Source: Nostoc piscinale CENA21 (GTDB taxonomy: Bacteria > Cyanobacteriota > Cyanobacteriia > Cyanobacteriales > Nostocaceae). Taken from it: 64,000 bases of DNA. Below the pieces are notes generated by a model. The model was not told where the DNA came from. It did not search any database and was given only the letters and a program-made list of their open reading frames with translations. The translations under genes were made by a program, and so were the position numbers. The stretch is taken from positions 3,253,351 through 3,317,350 of the forward strand of contig NZ_CP012036.1 in assembly GCF_001298445.1 (NCBI RefSeq), in the 5' to 3' direction. Shown in pieces: positions 9,303 to 18,760 of this stretch; position 1 is the stretch's first letter, and each line of letters begins with the position of its first letter.

Positions 9303-10745
9303 ATGCTTGTAGACATTAGCATCCTCACTTTTTTTAGTGCAGCTACCGTTGTTGTTCATGCCTTGGGAATTGCCCATGCTGCCCATGCGGTAATGACTGT
9401 ACGTTCTTCCCGTGGTGCGATCGCCTGGAGTATTTCGTTAGTTACATTTCCCTGGCTGGCGCTGCCTTTATACTGGATTTTAGGCAGAACTAAATTTCAT
9501 GGCTATGCCGAAGCTTTACGTTCAGTCTTTTCGGAACATCAAAAATTAGTTCGCCAAGCATATAGTGAAATTACTAAATTTCAAGTTGCAGTTCCAGAAA
9601 GATTAAAATCACTAGAACTATTAGCAGCAACATTTACAGGCATTTCTTTTACATCGGGAAATGCGGCAGAATTACTCATTGATGGACAGCAAACATATCC
9701 AGCGATGTTAAGTGCGATCGCCTCTGCCAAAAACTATATTTTGCTGCAATCTTACATCGTTGATGACGATGAATCAGGTCATGAATTTCAAGCAGCTTTA
9801 ATTGCAAAAGCACAGCAAGGCATTCGGGTTTATTTTCTCTACGATGAAATTGGTTCTAATAAATTACCGCGCACTTATATCAACTCTCTACGCCAAAATT
9901 TTATTCAAGTCAGTGCATTTCATACCACCAAAGGTAGAGGTAATCGTTTCCAGCTTAACTTTCGCAACCATCGCAAAATTTTAGTAGTCGATGGTGAAAT
10001 TGCATTTACTGGGGGTTTAAATATTGGTAATGATTACGTCGGTAAAAATCGCCGTCTCAGTCCTTGGCGCGACACCCATCTAAAATTGCAAGGGCCGACA
10101 GTTCAAAGTCTACAAAGTTCTTTTTTGCAAGATTGGTATTGGGCAAATCGTAAAGTTATCGATGTTAATTGGCAAGTGCAACCCAACTGGGAAGCCAACC
10201 AAACAGCATTAATTTTACCCACAGGCCCTGCCGACAAACACAAAGCTTGTCAACTTTTTTTCGTGAATGCTATCAATCAAGCCCAAACTCGTCTGTGGAT
10301 AGCGACTCCTTATTTTGTTCCAGATGATTCTACCCTCACAGCCTTAAAGTTAGCAGCAATGCGCGGTGTGGATGTCCGCATTATTTTACCAAACCGACCA
10401 GATCACTTATTTGTTTATCTTTGTTCCTTTTCTTATTACAACGAAATGAAGCCCATAAATATCAAGTTTTATCGCTACAAACATGGGTTTATGCACCAAA
10501 AAATTATCCTCATTGACAATGATTTAGCAGGAGTAGGCACAGTTAACTTGGATAATCGCTCATTCTTTCTCAACTTTGAAGTTATGAGTTTTATGATCAA
10601 TGCTCAATTTGTCAAGAGCGTTGAGAAAATGCTAAAAACCGATTTAGCGGCTGCTGTCACTGTAGATTTTGCTGAATATGATAGAAAACCTTTGTGGTTC
10701 AAGTTAGCTGTGAGAATCTCTCGTTTACTCACCCCCTTGTTGTAA
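9303..10745 (+). CDS. cls: Cardiolipin synthase (phospholipase D superfamily)
   Basis: 480 residues. Two N-terminal membrane segments (FFSAATVVVHALGIAHAAH, then GAIAWSISLVTFPWLALPLYWILG) are followed by two PLD domains. The two HKD motifs are NHRKILVVDGEIAFTGGLN and MHQKIILIDNDLAGVGTVN, each with His, Lys and Asp in place. Bacterial cardiolipin synthases of this type join phosphatidylglycerol with another phospholipid at the inner membrane. The length is the family norm. It is the second gene of an operon with the EEP-fold gene. Confidence 0.92.
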   Translation: MLVDISILTFFSAATVVVHALGIAHAAHAVMTVRSSRGAIAWSISLVTFPWLALPLYWILGRTKFHGYAEALRSVFSEHQKLVRQAYSEITKFQVAVPERLKSLELLAATFTGISFTSGNAAELLIDGQQTYPAMLSAIASAKNYILLQSYIVDDDESGHEFQAALIAKAQQGIRVYFLYDEIGSNKLPRTYINSLRQNFIQVSAFHTTKGRGNRFQLNFRNHRKILVVDGEIAFTGGLNIGNDYVGKNRRLSPWRDTHLKLQGPTVQSLQSSFLQDWYWANRKVIDVNWQVQPNWEANQTALILPTGPADKHKACQLFFVNAINQAQTRLWIATPYFVPDDSTLTALKLAAMRGVDVRIILPNRPDHLFVYLCSFSYYNEMKPINIKFYRYKHGFMHQKIILIDNDLAGVGTVNLDNRSFFLNFEVMSFMINAQFVKSVEKMLKTDLAAAVTVDFAEYDRKPLWFKLAVRISRLLTPLL

Positions 10746-10865
10746 ACTCATTTCATAATCTCTTTGCGTCTGTGCGTTTCTGTATGAGACTCAGAATTTG
10801 CTCAACTCCAACTTCGGAGAGAAAGAATAAACTTAAGTATTGGGAATTCTCGGAGGGGTTTCAGG

Positions 10866-12095
10866 GTGGCTTTTGATGAACGTGTAGTAACAGAACAAAT
10901 TCATCCACAAGATATTTCTTGGCCATTCTGGCCGATTGTGCCACTTTACCCATATAGCAGACGGCGGACAATTCGCAAAGAAGTCATCAAAGACACCATC
11001 TGGACTTTTGACCAATTGCAAGGCATTTTTTATGTTGTTGTGCCGATTCGGATGACAGTTGTCAGACTAGATGCTGGTGGTTTATTGGTTTATGCGCCTG
11101 TCGCACCAACAAAAGAATGTCTGCAAATGATGCAGGAGTTAGTTGCAGAACATGGTGATGTGAAATATATTATTTTGCCAACTATTTCTGGTATTGAACA
11201 TAAGGTTTTCGTCGGCCCCTTCGCCAGATGCTTTGCCAATGCACAGGTATTTGTCGCCCCAAATCAATGGAGTTTCCCGCTAAATTTACCCTTGAGTTGG
11301 TTGGGTTTACCTGGAAAACGCACTCAAGTATTGCCAGAATATAGTAGTCAAGCGCCTTTTGGTGATGAGTTTGACTATGCAATTTTGAAAACGATTGATT
11401 TAGGCCCAGGTAAGTTTACAGAAGTGGCATTTCTGCACAAGCGATCGCACACTTTATTAGTCACAGATGCAGTAGTATCTATACCAGAAGAACCACCTGC
11501 GATCGTTCAACTCGACCCTTATCCTTTACTCTTCCACGCCAAAGAAAAAGGTTCTGATGTTGTTGCTGATAATCAAGCTAACCGCTGCAAAGGATGGCAA
11601 CGCATCACTTTATTTGCTTTATACTTTCAACCCAGCGTTTTAGATGTACCCGCCTGGGGCGAAGTCTTCCGCGATGCCCTTAAAGCCCCAGAACGTTCCC
11701 GCAAAGCTTATTTTGGTTTATTTCCCTTTAAATGGCAAAATAACTGGCAAAGGTCATTTCAGGCCTTGCGCGGCGATGGGCGTTTATTTGTCGCGCCCGT
11801 TTTGCAAGCTCTCATTCTCAACCGCGCACCCAGAGAAACACTGGATTGGGCTGATAAAGTTGCTAGTTGGGATTTTCAGTGGATTATTCCCTGTCATTTT
11901 GATGCACCAATTAAAGCCCAACCGCAGCAATTTCGCCAAGCATTCTCTTTTTTAGAAAAGCAACCAGTTGCAAGTGCAGGCTTGTTTAACAGTAGTAGTT
12001 ATCCTTTACCAGAGGATGATTTTAAACTTCTCCGTGATATTGATGCAGGTTTAAATCAAACTGGTATTGTCCCGCCAGCGAAGGAGAAAATTTGA
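10866..12095 (+). CDS. DUF4336 domain protein
   Basis: 409 residues, starting at GTG behind a good ribosome-binding site (GGAGGGG at about 10852-10858). The sequence fits the cyanobacterial and plant DUF4336 family: an N-terminal PFWPIVPLYPYSRRRTIRKE segment, then a metallo-beta-lactamase-like outline (GDVKYIILPTISGIEHKVF, LLVTDAVVSIPEEPP, WIIPCHFDAPI). The classic HXHXDH zinc motif is not evident, so enzymatic activity is uncertain. There is no signal peptide. It is convergent with the GGDEF gene that follows. Confidence 0.8.
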   Translation: MAFDERVVTEQIHPQDISWPFWPIVPLYPYSRRRTIRKEVIKDTIWTFDQLQGIFYVVVPIRMTVVRLDAGGLLVYAPVAPTKECLQMMQELVAEHGDVKYIILPTISGIEHKVFVGPFARCFANAQVFVAPNQWSFPLNLPLSWLGLPGKRTQVLPEYSSQAPFGDEFDYAILKTIDLGPGKFTEVAFLHKRSHTLLVTDAVVSIPEEPPAIVQLDPYPLLFHAKEKGSDVVADNQANRCKGWQRITLFALYFQPSVLDVPAWGEVFRDALKAPERSRKAYFGLFPFKWQNNWQRSFQALRGDGRLFVAPVLQALILNRAPRETLDWADKVASWDFQWIIPCHFDAPIKAQPQQFRQAFSFLEKQPVASAGLFNSSSYPLPEDDFKLLRDIDAGLNQTGIVPPAKEKI

Positions 12096-12150
12096 GGTTG
12101 TCTTTGGTTATTAGAGACTTTTAATTAGAGGAATTATGGAATTATTTGGG

Positions 12151-12212
12151 GATAAGGGAGACAAGGAGGACAAGGGAGTAATGTTTCTACCCCCTCTACC
12201 TTGTCTACCTTG
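12151..12212. terminator. Imperfect inverted repeat between convergent genes
   Basis: A purine-rich arm (GGGAGACAAGGAGGACAAGG) faces a pyrimidine-rich arm (CCCCTCTACCTTGTCTACC) between the ends of two convergent genes. It would form a long imperfect hairpin readable from both strands. Very similar repeat units occur at 41085-41160 and 52815-52860. Confidence 0.35.
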
Positions 12213-12237
12213 CCTAATAAAACTCAATACTTTCCTA

Positions 12238-13704
12238 TCAAAAACAAATGCGATTACGCCCATTTTTCTTCGCTTCTCTCACTTTATCGCTGGCACGCTG
12301 TAAAAAAGAAACAAGGTCATTTTCATCCATAAGTTCAACAACCCCAATACTGGTGGTGAGTTGGAACTGTTGACCATTGTAGGCTGTAATAATTTCCTCA
12401 CTCAGAGCGAGGCGAATTCGTTCGGCTATCTGACATCCTGTATTCAGGTCAGTGTTAGACATAACAATACAAAATTCTTCTCCACCGTAGCGTGTCACCC
12501 AATCTCCCGCTCTGATATGAGTTTTAAATACTTGTGCAGCAGTTTTTAAAGCTTGGTCACCTGTGGGAAAACCATAGGTGCGATTGACTGCACCAAAATG
12601 ATCTAAATCTAAAAGTAAGATTGTGAGTTGTTGCTGATATTTATGAGCTTTTTCGATTTCACGCGCCAGTAATCTATCGAGATAGCGACGATTAAATACT
12701 TCCGTCAAACCATCAAGTTCGGCTTCGACGCGGTATTTATTGGCTAATCGACTGGCTTTCAGCACCATTTCACTAATCATCCGTTCTGCGGTGACACGAA
12801 TGCGATGCTCAAAATCAGTTATGAGTTTATCTTGTCCCGAAGCATCGGCGATCGCATCAAATTCTTCAGAAGTGACAACTTGATTACGCCCTTTTTGCTT
12901 GGCTGCATATATACATTGATTAATTTCTTGCCATAATTGCTCAATCGAAGCATGTCCTAACATCGAAACCACACCAAAGGAAGCAGTGAGACGCACAGAA
13001 GACATAGCATTGGGGTTAAATTCATGAGTTTCGATTTGAGTTCTGAGAAACTCTGCAAAGGCTTTCCCTTGCTCAATACTCCCACGCATACAAATAGCAA
13101 ATTTATCACCGCCTGTCCGCGCCACAATTCCTGCACCTAATGAGTACTTTTGCAGAATTTGTCCAATCTCTTGTAATATCTGATCTCCTGTAATGTGACC
13201 ATAGCGATCGTTAATAAACTTAAAACGGTCAATATCTAAATAAATCAAAGATATCGGCTCAATATCTTCATTAGATGTTAAAAGATTGATTGCATAATCA
13301 TTAAATTTACGAAAATTAGCAATTCCTGTTAATTTATCAAGATTAAATAAATGCTTTTGTTGATTGTGCCAAAAACTGCGCTGTAAACGTAGACCAATTT
13401 GCTGATTAATTGCATCATATTGACAGGTTTCATCTTCTGCTTCTAACCAACTAAGCGCAGCCGATTCTTGATCAATCGTATCTACTAATAATACTGTCGG
13501 TTTCCCAACAGTAGTATACAGATGTCTGACTTTATCTAGGCTTTCAACAACGCTAAAGTCGAGTACAATAACGTCAAAATCTTGCTCAAATAAGCTGGAA
13601 CTATCAACCGTAATCCACTCAAAATTGAGGGGCATATTTGTTGATTCAGGTAAATCTATTGAACTACACCAAGCAACTCGAATTGCTTTCGTTTGTTCAT
13701 TCAT
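12238..13704 (-). CDS. Tandem-GGDEF diguanylate cyclase
   Basis: 488 residues with an N-terminal region resembling a degenerate receiver (VIVLDFSVVESLDKV... TVLLVDT), then two GGDEF domains. The first has GGDKF at 198-202 (third acidic residue replaced by Lys) and is probably inactive. The second has GGEEF at 407-411 and an inhibitory-site RXXD (RAGD, 398-401) five residues before it. The second should make cyclic di-GMP with product inhibition. The ILLLDLDHFGAVNRTYGFPTG substrate-binding segment is well conserved. No EAL domain or membrane segment is seen. The input signal is unknown. Confidence 0.88.
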   Translation of the reverse strand: MNEQTKAIRVAWCSSIDLPESTNMPLNFEWITVDSSSLFEQDFDVIVLDFSVVESLDKVRHLYTTVGKPTVLLVDTIDQESAALSWLEAEDETCQYDAINQQIGLRLQRSFWHNQQKHLFNLDKLTGIANFRKFNDYAINLLTSNEDIEPISLIYLDIDRFKFINDRYGHITGDQILQEIGQILQKYSLGAGIVARTGGDKFAICMRGSIEQGKAFAEFLRTQIETHEFNPNAMSSVRLTASFGVVSMLGHASIEQLWQEINQCIYAAKQKGRNQVVTSEEFDAIADASGQDKLITDFEHRIRVTAERMISEMVLKASRLANKYRVEAELDGLTEVFNRRYLDRLLAREIEKAHKYQQQLTILLLDLDHFGAVNRTYGFPTGDQALKTAAQVFKTHIRAGDWVTRYGGEEFCIVMSNTDLNTGCQIAERIRLALSEEIITAYNGQQFQLTTSIGVVELMDENDLVSFLQRASDKVREAKKNGRNRICF

Positions 13705-13852
13705 TAATTTTAAACTTTAGTAACCGATAACAGTATATAGTTAACTTAAAGTTTAACAAGTAAATTCAGCTATGACTAAAACAAGTACTGTCCTATGAAA
13801 ATATACGTAGTCTGGGCATTGTTACCTCAAAGCAAATTAGCTGATTACTACA

Positions 13853-15307
13853 TTAAAAAATCAAGTTATTTAAGCTGAAGTTACTAGCAATGAAGTTGCT
13901 GATTGTGGCTAAAGTGCTAAAAATTGAGTTGCCATTTAAGCCATCAATGTCAAATTGAATCAAAGTACTTGACTCAGATTGTATGCCTCGAATATAACCA
14001 TCAGCAATGGGATCAATACCTGTGTAATTCAAATGAGTCAAGAGAGTTTGTACTGCTAAAAAATCATCGACACTGTTGAAATCTGTAATAGGATCAATAC
14101 CCTCACCCTGACTGGAAAAGACGAATTTTTTACTACCAGTACCACCAGTTAGGCGATCGCTACCCACACCGCTAACCACTATATCATTACCACCAACTAG
14201 AGTGCCATTGCCATCTCGACCGTTGAGGTTGTCATTATGATCGCCACCAGACAGTTGATTATCCACTCCCGTACCTTCAAATATTGTTTGGTTGGCACTA
14301 CTCAGCCCAACTATTGGGACATCAATAATAGGTACACCAACATCTTTCAATATGGCAACATTAAGTGAAGAAATATTATAGCGAAATCCTCGATAAAATT
14401 TGACACCATTCATTAAATCTCTAATCAGATTAACTCCTGGTCTAGAACCATCATTTCCTACATGAGTGATGTTACCAAAGGTCAAAGGTACAGGAGAGCC
14501 ATAAACACTAGTTGCTTGTTTTCCTACAAAGAAAAAATTACTGCCATCAAAAACAACTTTTTCATCAAATGTAGATTGATAATTACCTGAAAGTGTGCCA
14601 TCAAAATTATCTTTCCAGGCGTTAAAACCAAAGACATGGCCAAATTCATGAAGTAATAAAGAAACGGCATCTGTTTTATTAATGGGTACAGATGTAGTTC
14701 TTGTTACTGGGTCGGGGTCAAACCATAATTCTTTAACTAGATAATCAGGATTAAAGTTAAATTCAATGTCAGGCGTAGCACCATTAGGATCAACCCCTGT
14801 GCGAATTTCTGAGATTGCACCTGGTTCATATACTGACAAAGTGCCATTTTTATGTACAAAAGATGAAGTTAAACTTCTACCTGTCGCTGTGGGTTCGGGA
14901 TTAGAAAAATTAACAATAATTTCTAAGTCGGCATTACCTGTAATATATTTGTCCCAACTAGCTCCAGCCGCTAATATATGAGATTTGATGGCAGAGTAAT
15001 AGGCAGAAAATTTTCCTGATGGATCATTAAAGGTAATATTAAAATTGAGTACATCTGGATCTGATGTTTCCACAGCACTGGCGTAAGCTCCGTTAATATT
15101 GCCCAGAACTTTACTATCAATGACTTCAATTTGCCTCAATTGAAAAAAATCGCCGCTTTGCCACTGCGATCGCCTATTTTTTGTAATACTACGATTGTAT
15201 TCTTTACCAAAAGCACTATCAAACAAGTTCCAGAAGTTATTTAAACTAGAAAAAGCAGACAGTTGATTTTGTGCCAACCCCAGGCCAGGATTGAATAAGT
15301 CACTCAT
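13853..15307 (-). CDS. RTX-type calcium-binding protein with a HEXXH metalloprotease-like motif
   Basis: 484 residues. The middle carries LLLHEFGHVFGFNAW, with HEFGH at 220-224 and Gly227. In metzincins a third His would sit at position 230; here it is Ala. At about 345-395 there are RTX-like glycine/aspartate turns (LSGGDHNDNLNGRDGNGT, VSGVGSDRLTGGTGSKKF), the nonapeptide calcium-binding type used by type I secreted proteins. The end (FDIDGLNG..., hydrophobic C-terminus) fits a type I secretion signal. There is no Sec signal peptide. It is probably secreted; whether it is a peptidase is uncertain because of the missing ligand. Confidence 0.75.
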   Translation of the reverse strand: MSDLFNPGLGLAQNQLSAFSSLNNFWNLFDSAFGKEYNRSITKNRRSQWQSGDFFQLRQIEVIDSKVLGNINGAYASAVETSDPDVLNFNITFNDPSGKFSAYYSAIKSHILAAGASWDKYITGNADLEIIVNFSNPEPTATGRSLTSSFVHKNGTLSVYEPGAISEIRTGVDPNGATPDIEFNFNPDYLVKELWFDPDPVTRTTSVPINKTDAVSLLLHEFGHVFGFNAWKDNFDGTLSGNYQSTFDEKVVFDGSNFFFVGKQATSVYGSPVPLTFGNITHVGNDGSRPGVNLIRDLMNGVKFYRGFRYNISSLNVAILKDVGVPIIDVPIVGLSSANQTIFEGTGVDNQLSGGDHNDNLNGRDGNGTLVGGNDIVVSGVGSDRLTGGTGSKKFVFSSQGEGIDPITDFNSVDDFLAVQTLLTHLNYTGIDPIADGYIRGIQSESSTLIQFDIDGLNGNSIFSTLATISNFIASNFSLNNLIF

Positions 15308-15798
15308 AAATGCTCTTGGTTATGTAAGCTAAAAATTGATGACTATAAAGGTTGAAGAAGAATTATAAAAAATACTGATGATCAATTCAGTTATATTTCA
15401 GGTTTTATAAAATCAGCAATAAATACAAATTTATTTTTATCAGTAACTTCTATATTTCAAGGTTATTTTGCTAAAGAAATCATGTCTAAAAATAAACCAT
15501 GCAAATCAATTTTTTAAAATTATCTCAATTTTTCACCCGCAATCCTGAATTTAGCTGTTGATATTTTAAGCTTGAGATGAGATTTATTCTTTTGATAAAA
15601 CAATAAACATATTACATTAGGTAATTGAATATCAACAACTGTTGAATTTAAGTAAGTAGACTAAAAAACAAATTTATGTATATATCAGTAAATACGGATA
15701 AAATCAAATTGTAATGTTTCAGCTAAAGTTGTATTAGCAGCGATCGCATTATTCATACTGTTCTCCTTTAGCTATCAATATCAAGTTACTAAATTTTA
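15308..15798. other. AT-rich intergenic region with one tiny frame
   Basis: About 490 bases of AT-rich DNA between the RTX gene and the DnaJ-domain gene. The only coding-like item is a 23-codon leftward frame at 15685-15756 with a strong Shine-Dalgarno. The remainder holds the RTX gene's upstream region; no clear promoter boxes were identified. Confidence 0.4.
15685..15756 (-). CDS. Possible 23-residue peptide with a strong Shine-Dalgarno
   Basis: The frame reads MNNAIAANTTLAETLQFDF followed by IRIY and a TGA stop. AAGGAG lies eight bases before the ATG, a better ribosome-binding site than most genes in the window have. It begins 43 bases after the DnaJ-domain gene on the same strand. No similarity is recognised. 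It could be a small peptide gene, a regulatory leader, or the surviving start of a decayed gene. Confidence 0.25.
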   Translation of the reverse strand: MNNAIAANTTLAETLQFDFIRIY

Positions 15799-16488
15799 TT
15801 AATGCACTGAATCTTGGGCTTCGTAGTATAATCTGGTCGCTATGCGAAACATTTCTTGACCTGTGTGCAGATAGCGATCGTCATAGTTCATAGGGAAGTA
15901 TGCTAGTTCTTCTATGCCATCGGCTACTTGATTGAGGCTGTAGTAGAGATGTGCCGCAGTTCTGGCTAAACTGGGGGGATTAGGCAAAGAGCGAAAAATA
16001 ACTTGAGCTTGCTTAATTTCTTCTCGACAAGTATCTAAATATTCCTGAAATTCTTCTAATAATTGATCATCAAAAGGATCGGCGGCTAATTGCTCAATTT
16101 GCTCTTCTAGGGAATCAAGCACTTCACCAAGAACGCTGTTAACTGGTTGATAAATTAAACGTAGCCATTCTTCAACTTGTTCATCAGCATTTTTCCCTGA
16201 TTTCCTGGTAGCTTGGTAATGTTTTTGCGCCGATGCTGCTCGTTGTTGGCGATTTTGAGATTCATCTTGCAATTTTTGGTCATAGTCAAGGCGACTTTGA
16301 CTGTCACCTAAGACTTCATAGGCAGCGTTGATGCGGATAATTTCATCTTTATCGGCTGTTTCTTGATTGCTGTCAGGATGAAATAATTTTACCAAGCGGC
16401 GATAAGCTTGTTTTATCTCCGCTTGGCTGGCATTACGATTAATTTTAAGAGTTTCGTAGTGGTTCTCAGTGTGTTTGGAGTTAACCAT
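15799..16488 (-). CDS. J-domain (DnaJ-like) protein
   Basis: 229 residues. The N-terminal 65 residues are a J domain: NHYETLKINRNASQAEIKQA, then LVKLFHPDSNQE with the essential HPD tripeptide near residue 38. The rest lacks the Gly/Phe region, zinc fingers and substrate-binding domains of full DnaJ. Instead it has a helical domain (LDSLEEQIEQLAADPFDDQLLEEF...). It would recruit and stimulate an Hsp70 for a specific task. Only 15 bases separate it from the cysteine synthase end upstream on the same strand, so read-through from that gene is likely. Confidence 0.88.
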   Translation of the reverse strand: MVNSKHTENHYETLKINRNASQAEIKQAYRRLVKLFHPDSNQETADKDEIIRINAAYEVLGDSQSRLDYDQKLQDESQNRQQRAASAQKHYQATRKSGKNADEQVEEWLRLIYQPVNSVLGEVLDSLEEQIEQLAADPFDDQLLEEFQEYLDTCREEIKQAQVIFRSLPNPPSLARTAAHLYYSLNQVADGIEELAYFPMNYDDRYLHTGQEMFRIATRLYYEAQDSVH

Positions 16489-16503
16489 TAGTCTAAGTAA
16501 TTG

Positions 16504-17465
16504 TTAGCTGACACTGGTAGTTATTTTTGCTTCCAGGTCTTGGAACAATGGTGTACTTAAATACCTTTCGCCAAAACTGGGCTGAATCATCACAATTAAG
16601 CGTCCGGCGTTTTCTGGGCGTTGGGCAACTTTAATTGCAGCGCATAAAGCCGCACCACTAGAAATTCCTGATAATAAACCTTCTTCTCTAGCTAACCTTC
16701 GTCCATAAGCGATCGCTTCTTCATCAGTCACAGTAATTACTTCATCAATCAACTTCATCTTTAAAACTTGCGGCACAAACCCCGCGCAATTCCTTGGATT
16801 TTGTGCGCCCCTGGTTGTCCGCCTGATAAAACTGGGCTATTGGCTGGTTCAACTGCGATCGCCTGAAAACTTGGTTTCCGTGCTTTTAGGACTTCTGCTA
16901 CACCAGTAATCGTACCACCTGTACCTACTCCAGCAACAATCATATCTACCTGACCCTCGGTATCTTCCCAAATTTCTTCGGCGGTTGTTTCTCGATGAAT
17001 TTTGGCATTCGCCGGATTGCGAAATTGCTGCAACATATATGCGTGTGGTGTAGTATTAACTATTTCCTGGGCGCGGCGAATCGCACCACCCATACCTTCA
17101 AGCCCCGGAGTCAATTCTAATTCTGCGCCATAAGCGCGTAACATCGCCCGTCGTTCGCCACTCATGGTATCAGGCATTGTCAAAATTAAGCGATAACCCT
17201 TAGCTGCGGCTACCATTGCTAGGGCGATTCCGGTATTCCCAGAAGTTGGTTCTACTAATACAGTCTTTCCGGGAGAAATCAATCCCTCGGCTTCGGCTGC
17301 ATTAATCATGCTAATCCCAATGCGGTCTTTGACTGATGCTGATGGGTTCAGACTTTCTAGCTTGACTAATATTTGTGCTACACATCCCTCAGCCTGGGGA
17401 ATGCGATTTAACTGTACTAAGGGCGTACGACCAATAATTTCTGTAATGTTACGGGCAATTCGCAT
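16504..17465 (-). pseudogene. cysK: Cysteine synthase (O-acetylserine sulfhydrylase), frameshifted
   Basis: PLP-dependent CysK makes cysteine from O-acetylserine and sulfide. The N-terminal 230 residues are intact: LNPSASVKDRIG with the PLP lysine, VEPTSGNTGIALA, and the phosphate loop GVGTGGTITG. The frame breaks at 16780-16787, where the coding strand reads GCGCGGGG. One more G would give the expected GIGAGFVPQVLK and join it to the second frame (MKLIDEVITVTDEEA ... SGISSGAALCAA). The joined product would be 320 residues, the normal length. It is either a real inactivation or a single-base sequence error. An Rrf2 regulator gene lies directly upstream. Other cysK copies elsewhere in the genome are likely. 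Confidence 0.85.
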
Positions 17466-17480
17466 AATATTCCTTTGTAA

Positions 17481-17557
17481 TTAGTCAATAGTCAAAAGTC
17501 CACAGTCAAGAGTAAAAACTGTTGACCATTGACTATTGACTATTGACTATTGACTAA
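17481..17557. repeat. Heptanucleotide repeat forming a 15-bp perfect inverted repeat
   Basis: TTAGTCAATAGTCAA (17481-17495) pairs exactly with TTGACTATTGACTAA (17543-17557). The right arm is part of a tandem TTGACTA array of about three and a half copies. The hairpin lies between the Rrf2 gene and cysK and may limit read-through. Confidence 0.7.
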
Positions 17558-17560
17558 TAA

Positions 17561-17998
17561 CTAAATGTAGTACATGATGTCTAGCTGTTTACGGGCATCT
17601 CTTTTTTCACAAAGATCCTGGAGTGTATAATTTTGTAAAACAGCATTTGCAGCTAAACAGGCTTCTTGCCAGATTTCATCGACAACGGCACTATCTACAC
17701 TTTTGACATTGGAAGTTTCTTCGCTTACACGTACATCCAAACCTTCTAAGCATTCTAAAACTTCATATATCGTAATTTTCCAAGGTTCTTTCGACAACAG
17801 ATAACCACCTTTAGAGCCGCGTTGACTCTTGATGATACCCCCACGTCTCAAGGTTGCCAGAAGTTGTTCTAAATAGCGATCGGGTATGTTTTGTTGAGCT
17901 GCGATTTGCCGAATTTGCATCGGTTCACCGTTTTCGTAATGAGTTGCCATTTCGATGAGGGCAAGAATTGCGTATTCTGATTTACACGATAGTTCCAC
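17561..17998 (-). CDS. Rrf2-family transcriptional regulator
   Basis: 145 residues with the Rrf2 winged helix at the N-terminus (MELSCKSEYAILALIEMATH, then MQIRQIAAQQNIPDRYLEQL, then GGIIKSQRGSKGGYLLSK). The three closely spaced cysteines that bind [2Fe-2S] in IscR and NsrR are absent from the region after residue 90. Cysteines are scattered instead. It therefore resembles the CymR-type members, which respond through a cysteine synthase partner. The adjacent downstream cysK on the same strand fits that idea, but it is inference. Confidence 0.85.
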   Translation of the reverse strand: MELSCKSEYAILALIEMATHYENGEPMQIRQIAAQQNIPDRYLEQLLATLRRGGIIKSQRGSKGGYLLSKEPWKITIYEVLECLEGLDVRVSEETSNVKSVDSAVVDEIWQEACLAANAVLQNYTLQDLCEKRDARKQLDIMYYI

Positions 17999-18214
17999 AG
18001 GCTGTCATTAAAGTTGAAGTATGAGGTATGAAGTATGAAATATATATCTTTCACACTTCTTTTAGTATACTCCGGTTCATTGCTGGGGTTTTTGGATTAA
18101 TGCGATTAACGTTGAAGAAGGTAGGAGGGAAGTTAAATAAATCCAATATGACGCAACATCAGCAACACCGTATCAGTCACAATAATTAGCTACAAGTCTC
18201 TGGGGATGTGAGGA

Positions 18215-18760
18215 ATGTCAAATCTTGTCAAACGCCAATCGCGTCAACTCAAAAAACGCCGCCCTTTTGGTTTATTTTTGGTCATTGTAGCTTGGAGTCT
18301 GGTGATGGGTTGGCTATTTGCGTCAGCAAGTAGTGTTTACAGTGCGACTCCTACTTCAGAAATCGGCACAGTTGATGTAGTTCCGGCTGCATACGAGCTA
18401 GGACAAGAACTATACATCGAAAATTGTGGTAAATGTCATCTAGCCATCCCGCCACAGGTTTTACCTACCCAAACCTGGAAAAATCTTTTAGAAGACTCCC
18501 AGCACTATGGTATACAACTCCAGCCATTAGTTGATCCGCCGCGAATTGTGGTGTGGCGATATCTGGCTAATTTCTCTCGCAGCCAACGAAATGATGAAGA
18601 AACACCCTATCGATTGAATAAATCGCGTTTATTCAAAGCTTTGCATCCCAAAGTTGATTTACCCCGTCCCTTACAAATCAGTAGTTGTGTTAGCTGTCAT
18701 CCCAGCGCCGAGGAATTTAATTTTCGTCGCCTGTCTGCCGAATGGGAAAATTCTAATTGA
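18215..18760 (+). CDS. Dihaem cytochrome c
   Basis: 181 residues with an N-terminal membrane segment or signal (FGLFLVIVAWSLVMGWLFASASSVYS at about 20-45), followed by two haem-binding motifs. These are CGKCH near residue 72 and CVSCH near residue 164, so it is exported and carries two c-type haems. Spacing and surrounding sequence (YIENCGKCHLAIPPQVLP, ISSCVSCHPSAEEFNFR) fit the dihaem cytochrome c domain family of cyanobacteria. The partner is unknown. It may serve as a periplasmic electron carrier or oxidase subunit. Confidence 0.88.
   Translation: MSNLVKRQSRQLKKRRPFGLFLVIVAWSLVMGWLFASASSVYSATPTSEIGTVDVVPAAYELGQELYIENCGKCHLAIPPQVLPTQTWKNLLEDSQHYGIQLQPLVDPPRIVVWRYLANFSRSQRNDEETPYRLNKSRLFKALHPKVDLPRPLQISSCVSCHPSAEEFNFRRLSAEWENSN

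Noticed and set aside
17521..17557. Repeated TTGACTA units as a CRISPR-like array
   Set aside because: The units are contiguous with no unique spacers and no cas genes nearby; they are short tandem repeats.
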